The notes below the pieces were generated by a model. The model had not been told where the DNA came from. It did no database searches and saw nothing but the letters and a program-made list of their open reading frames with translations. Positions 5,868 to 9,155 of a stretch of DNA of 9,155 nt are shown piece after piece. Made by a program: the position numbers and the translations under genes. Numbering within the stretch: position 1 is the first letter of the stretch; every line of letters begins with the position of its first letter. The DNA is from Planctomycetota bacterium (GTDB lineage: Bacteria; Planctomycetota; UBA1135; UBA2386), in NCBI GenBank assembly GCA_020425885.1, contig JAGQRA010000148.1, positions 1-9,155 on the forward strand. Direction: 5' to 3'.

Positions 5868-7157
5868 ATGCTCGACATCCGGACCCTGCGTGACAACCCC
5901 GACGCCGCGCGCGCCGGGGCGATCAAGAAGCGACTCCCCGATCGTGCCGAGGCCGTCGACCGGGCGCTCGCCATCGACGCCGAGCTTCGCGCTCTGGTGC
6001 CGAAGCTCGATGCCATGCGCAACGAGCAGAAGAGCGCCGGCAAGCAGCTCGGCAAGCTGGCGGCCGACGAGCGCGATGCCTTCCTGGCGGTGCAGAAGGA
6101 GCTCAAGGCCGAGATGGCGGGGCTCGAGGAGCGCGAGAAGCAGCTCAAGGCCGACCTCGAGCAACAGCTCATGCTGGTGCCCAACCTGCCCGACGACGAC
6201 GTGCCCGACGGCGCCACCGACGCCGACAACATCGAGGTCCGCAAGTGGGGGACGCCGCCGCAGTTCCCGTTCACGCCGCGGGCCCATTACGAGATCGGCG
6301 AGGCCCAGGGCTGGATCGATTTCCTGCGCGCGTCGGAGATGGCCGGGTCGCGCAACTACATCCTGTTCGGCGACCTCGCGTTGCTGCACGACGCGGTGCT
6401 GCGCTTCGCCGTCGACCTCATGGTCGGCCGCGGCTTCGTGCCGATCGATCCGCCGCTGCTGGTGCGCGACGCGGCGATGCTCGGCACCGGGTTCTTCCCG
6501 GGCGGCGAGGAACAGACCTATCGCTGCGAGAAGGATGGCCTCAACCTGATCGGCACCGCCGAGGTGCCCGTCACCTCGCTGCACGGCGGCGAGATCCTCG
6601 CCGAGGACGACCTGCCGAAGAAGTACGTGGCCCGCTCGGCGTGCTTCCGCCGTGAGGCCGGCACCTATGGCAAGGACACCCGCGGGCTCTACCGCGTCCA
6701 CCAGTTCCAGAAGGTCGAACAGGTGATCGTCGATGTCGCCGACCGCGACAACTCGATCGCCCATCATCATGCCATCGTGCAGAACGCCGAGGATCTGCTG
6801 CAGGCCTGCGAGCTGCCGTATCGCGTCGTCGCCGTCTGCGGCGGCGACCTCGGCGTGCCGCAGGCGATGAAGTACGACATCGAGACCTGGATGCCATCGC
6901 GCGGTGCCTACGGCGAGACCCACTCGGCGTCGCGGTTCTACGATTACCAGGCGCGCCGCCTCGGCCTGCGCTACCGGCCCAAGGAAGGCAAGAAGACGCT
7001 GTTCTGCCACACGCTGAACAACACCGTGATCGCCAGTCCGCGCGCGTTGATCCCGCTGCTCGAGAACCATCAGCAGGCGGACGGCACGGTGCGGCTGCCC
7101 GCGGCGTTGCGGCCGTACATGGGCGGGCGCGAGGTGATCGGCAGGCCCGTGGCCTAG
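5868..7157 (+). CDS. serS: seryl-tRNA synthetase
   Basis: Charges tRNA-Ser with serine in the cytoplasm; a class II aminoacyl-tRNA synthetase, 429 residues, the usual length. It starts with the typical MLDIRTLRDNPD. An N-terminal coiled-coil arm (about residues 30-104, Ala/Glu/Lys-rich) binds the long variable arm of tRNA-Ser. The catalytic domain shows the serine-pocket TAEVP (230-234), motif 2 FRREAGTYGKDTRGLYRVHQF (starting at 260) and motif 3 around R392, ending LLENHQQADG and LRPYMGG. Compared with the E. coli form, the segment before motif 3 reads ETHSASRFYDYQARR rather than EVSSCSNVWDFQARR, and motif 3 begins LNNTVIASPRALIP rather than LNGSGLAVGRTLVA. This looks like a lineage subclass, with the key Arg and Glu kept. 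It has its own promoter and is convergent with the pseudopilin genes, 30 bases apart. Confidence 0.97.
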   Translation: MLDIRTLRDNPDAARAGAIKKRLPDRAEAVDRALAIDAELRALVPKLDAMRNEQKSAGKQLGKLAADERDAFLAVQKELKAEMAGLEEREKQLKADLEQQLMLVPNLPDDDVPDGATDADNIEVRKWGTPPQFPFTPRAHYEIGEAQGWIDFLRASEMAGSRNYILFGDLALLHDAVLRFAVDLMVGRGFVPIDPPLLVRDAAMLGTGFFPGGEEQTYRCEKDGLNLIGTAEVPVTSLHGGEILAEDDLPKKYVARSACFRREAGTYGKDTRGLYRVHQFQKVEQVIVDVADRDNSIAHHHAIVQNAEDLLQACELPYRVVAVCGGDLGVPQAMKYDIETWMPSRGAYGETHSASRFYDYQARRLGLRYRPKEGKKTLFCHTLNNTVIASPRALIPLLENHQQADGTVRLPAALRPYMGGREVIGRPVA

Positions 7158-7187
7158 CCCGAGCCGCCGCCGCCGAGGCCGCTCCGA

Positions 7188-8258
7188 TCAGCGATTGCCG
7201 AACAGGCCGCCGAGTCCACCGGTGCCGCCGCGGCCGCCGAGGATCTCGGTCAGGTTGAAGCCCTGCGGCAGGTTCTGCGGGATGTTCGGGCGGTTGCCGC
7301 TGCCGCGGCCGGGTTGACCGCGCCCGCCGTCAGGGGTGCCGTCCCCGTTGACCCTGCCCCGGCCGCGACCACCGGGCTGACCTTCGCCGAGCTCGCCGGC
7401 GACCGCGCCCGCCGGGCCGCCTGGACCGACGACCGGTCCACCCGGGCCACCCGGGCCGAGGGGGCCGCCGGTTCCTCCGGGCCCGCTCGGTTCGGCCGAC
7501 GGCGGGCCGGGCAGCAGCGGGATCATCGCGGTACCCGCGCGCAGGATGTCGGTCATGCCCTTGTCGAACACGAAGTGGCGGACGTAGGTCTTCTCGGCGC
7601 GTTCGAAGTCGTCGATCTCGGCGTCGCTGACGATGTTGCGACTGCCGCGGCGGCGCTCGATCGTGAACTCGATCTTGATCCGGCGGGGCAGCTTGTCGTT
7701 CTCCGAGCTGTCCCATTCGAGCATCTCCTCGGCCTCGCTGCCGAGTTCCTTGAAGTAGGTGACCTTGAAGGTCTTGATGCGGTCGTGGACCAGCTGGAAC
7801 GAGCCCTGGGTGACGAGATCGCGGTCGACCAACGGGTCCTCCCGGCGCCACATCTCGATCAGGTCACGGTAGCGAGGATTGCGCCGGAACCAGTAGCCGA
7901 CCTCGCAGAGCGACGGCCGGACCGGTGCGCCGACGTCGTTGAGCACGAAGCCGACGGCGTCGGTCGTGGTCAGGAAGTCCATGCGGTCGGCCTCGAAACT
8001 GCCGACGTCCATGTCGCGGCCACGGAAGACGGCGTTGTTGCCGACGTTGTAGGTCCAGATGCCGCGCAGGTCGCGTTCGATCAGGTTGAGGATGCGCGGG
8101 CCCGCTTCGGTCGACTCGGACAGCTCGTCGACGAGCTCGCGCGTCTCCAGCAACACGCGGAACGTGGTGCCGACCGTCACCATAACCGTGGCCGTGATGG
8201 TGACCGCGATCAGGACCTCGAGCAGGGTGAAGCCGCCGGTGGTCTTCGGATGTCGCAT
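7188..8258 (-). CDS. GspJ-like type II secretion pseudopilin with Gly/Pro-rich tail
   Basis: A prepilin-type protein of 356 residues. The leader MRHPKTTGG is followed by FTLLEVLIAV, so the prepilin peptidase would cut after Gly9, leaving Phe at +1 and Glu at +5, then one hydrophobic helix. The body matches the general GspJ layout (ETRELVDELSE; ILNLIERDLRGIW at 57-69), a minor pseudopilin at the tip of the secretion pseudopilus. GspJ is usually around 200 residues. Here about 107 extra C-terminal residues (from about 250) are Gly/Pro-rich, collagen-like in composition (GPGGTGGPLGPGGPGGP), then a short non-repetitive motif NIPQNLPQGFNLTEILGG and a Gly-rich end. The start at 8258 is favoured because the AGGAGG Shine-Dalgarno is six bases away; an adjacent ATG at 8261 would leave only three. 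The start overlaps the GspI-like stop (TGATG). Assignment to GspJ rather than another pseudopilin rests on order and body motifs. Confidence 0.85.
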   Translation of the reverse strand: MRHPKTTGGFTLLEVLIAVTITATVMVTVGTTFRVLLETRELVDELSESTEAGPRILNLIERDLRGIWTYNVGNNAVFRGRDMDVGSFEADRMDFLTTTDAVGFVLNDVGAPVRPSLCEVGYWFRRNPRYRDLIEMWRREDPLVDRDLVTQGSFQLVHDRIKTFKVTYFKELGSEAEEMLEWDSSENDKLPRRIKIEFTIERRRGSRNIVSDAEIDDFERAEKTYVRHFVFDKGMTDILRAGTAMIPLLPGPPSAEPSGPGGTGGPLGPGGPGGPVVGPGGPAGAVAGELGEGQPGGRGRGRVNGDGTPDGGRGQPGRGSGNRPNIPQNLPQGFNLTEILGGRGGTGGLGGLFGNR

Positions 8259-8986
8259 CATTTGCCTCCTGCCTCGGAACCGAAAGGACTGCTGCTGCCC
8301 GAGGTCGAACTCGATGATTGCCCGAGCGCCTCGGCCCTGGCCTCGGCTTGTTCGGGCGTGAGGCCGGAGATAGCCAGCGTGCAGACGCGGGCCTTGATCA
8401 TCAGCGAGTCGCGCTCGCCGGGCTGGTCGGGGTCGAGCTTGGGGAACATCACGACCACCGCGACCTCCTCGAAGTCGGTCTCGGTCGGCGGCGTGTCCTC
8501 GAGTCTGCGTTCGGCCTCCTCGAACAGGCGGTCTTCGTATTCGCGCGAGCTGAGGCCCGAGGCCTGGGCCTTGCGGTAGCGTTCGCGGTTCTGCTCCCAC
8601 TCGGCGCGCTCGGAAGCCGCGCTGTCGTCGCCGGCCGCCATCTCGGCGAGGTTGCTCTCGACATCGGCCACGGCCGACTCGCCGATCACGACCTTGTAGC
8701 TCCAGCCTTCCTCGTACTTGTCGGCGAGCGAGATCTCCTGGTCGGACTCCGGCGGGGTGTCGTGCGCGCCGGCCTGCAGCTCGGACATCCTCTCCTCGGC
8801 GATCTCGCGGGCGAGGCGCCAGTTGCGCGCATACATCGTGTCGACCAGGGCCTTGGTGCGGATGCCGAGGAAGCTGATGACGACCGTGGCGACGATGGCC
8901 AGCGCGACCAGGGCCTCGATCAGGGTGAAGCCGGCCTCGCCGGCCGGCCGGGGCATCGACAGTCTGCTTGCCGGGTTCGCCGTCAT
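8258..8986 (-). CDS. GspI-like type II secretion pseudopilin with charged insertion
   Basis: A prepilin-type protein of 242 residues. The leader ends EAG and is followed by FTLIEALVALAIVATVV: cut after Gly19, Phe at +1, Glu at +5, one membrane helix. The following NWRLAREIAEERMSELQAG matches the post-helix region of GspI, a minor pseudopilin that packs with GspJ and GspK. GspI is usually about 120-130 residues. Here a highly charged, probably helical segment (about 104-168, rich in Glu/Arg/Ala) sits between the WSYKVV strand and the final strands EEVAVVVMFP and LMIKARVCTLAI, followed by a Ser-rich tail (GQSSSSTSGSSSPFG). The ATG overlaps the upstream stop by one base (TGATG), and the gene overlaps the next start, indicating one operon. 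The 'GspI' name is by family pattern and position; general prepilin-domain protein is the safe call. Confidence 0.85.
   Translation of the reverse strand: MTANPASRLSMPRPAGEAGFTLIEALVALAIVATVVISFLGIRTKALVDTMYARNWRLAREIAEERMSELQAGAHDTPPESDQEISLADKYEEGWSYKVVIGESAVADVESNLAEMAAGDDSAASERAEWEQNRERYRKAQASGLSSREYEDRLFEEAERRLEDTPPTETDFEEVAVVVMFPKLDPDQPGERDSLMIKARVCTLAISGLTPEQAEARAEALGQSSSSTSGSSSPFGSEAGGK
8265..8270 (-). promoter_or_regulatory. Shine-Dalgarno of the GspJ-like gene
   Basis: A perfect AGGAGG on the minus strand, inside the 3' end of the GspI-like gene. It sits three bases before the first ATG of ATGATG and six before the second, favouring the second as the start. Its strength suggests the GspJ-like protein is translated efficiently on its own as well as by coupling. 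Confidence 0.75.
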
Positions 8987-9155
8987 CAGAAGTCACCCTC
9001 GCCGAGCATCGACAACGAAGGCTCCTGGCCCTCCTCCGAGGTCTCGATCGCGGTGACTCCGGTCAGGCCGCGGATGGTCAGGGCCCAGAGCTTCTGGGGT
9101 TCGTCGGCGAGCCGCAGGATCACGACCTGGTCGTTGGAGAAGCCGTACTCGTCGA
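8986..9155 (-). CDS. C-terminal end of a probable pseudopilin (GspH-like), partial
   Basis: The minus-strand frame entering from the right edge (first full codon at 9153) gives 55 residues: DEYGFSNDQVVILRLADEPQ, then KLWALTIRGLTGVTAIETSE, ending LSMLGEGDF and a TGA. The beta-strand alternation and position just before a GspI-like gene fit the C-terminal domain of a GspH-type minor pseudopilin. The prepilin leader that would prove this is outside the window. The stop overlaps the next ATG by one base, so it belongs to the same operon. Being real coding sequence is well supported by this coupling and composition; identity is inferred from context. Confidence 0.65.
   Translation of the reverse strand, partial: DEYGFSNDQVVILRLADEPQKLWALTIRGLTGVTAIETSEEGQEPSLSMLGEGDF

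Noticed and set aside
7151..7180. Possible bidirectional terminator between serS and the GspJ-like gene (GGCCT/AGGCC).
   Set aside because: Only a 5-bp stem with a 20-base loop and no T-run on either strand.
7314..8579. A 421-residue plus-strand frame opposite the pseudopilin genes.
   Set aside because: Antisense shadow; it spans two coupled genes with clear prepilin signals on the other strand.
8259..8996. Upstream extension of the GspJ-like frame to 8996, giving a 602-residue protein.
   Set aside because: The first 245 residues are Arg/Gly-rich out-of-frame translation of the GspI-like gene. The prepilin leader and AGGAGG at the inner ATG mark the true start.

Overview
The window is a GC-rich, gene-dense bacterial segment with four gene blocks. 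The mix suggests a Planctomycetota-like bacterium: a lipoprotein-type S1 sulfatase, a rhomboid protease with a C-terminal soluble tail, a large orphan secreted protein, and an elaborate pseudopilin cluster. A relative with similar GC cannot be excluded, because no rRNA or other phylogenetic marker was compared. Nothing in the window looks like a phage, transposon, CRISPR array or recent insertion.

Layout, left to right. Positions 1-267 hold no intact gene. They contain a probable rho-independent terminator for the leftward operon and a short stretch resembling the decayed C-terminal end of a secreted protein. The leftward operon follows: folD (GTG start with a clear Shine-Dalgarno), then a sulfatase whose ATG begins one base after the folD stop. 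Divergent from folD, and separated by about 90 bases, is a rhomboid-family intramembrane serine protease. Next, on the same strand, comes an unrecognised 717-residue secreted protein, then seryl-tRNA synthetase (serS). On the opposite strand, running toward serS, are three tightly overlapping pseudopilin-type genes: the 3' end of a probable GspH-like gene, then a GspI-like and a GspJ-like gene. They would work in a type II secretion or type IV pilus-like system.

Functionally the window mixes housekeeping genes (folD for one-carbon folate metabolism, serS for translation) with envelope and secretion genes (sulfatase lipoprotein, rhomboid, orphan secreted protein, pseudopilins). I see no single self-contained new defence or mobile system.

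The observations most worth checking are these. FolD has Gln in place of the catalytic Lys and Glu in place of a near-invariant Asp, suggesting altered or lost cyclohydrolase activity. Two genes have -10-like elements at an identical distance from their ATG and no Shine-Dalgarno, suggesting leaderless mRNAs. The GspI- and GspJ-like proteins carry large extra segments, a charged insertion and a Gly/Pro-rich tail. The 717-residue orphan has a helical N-terminal half and a beta-rich C-terminal half.
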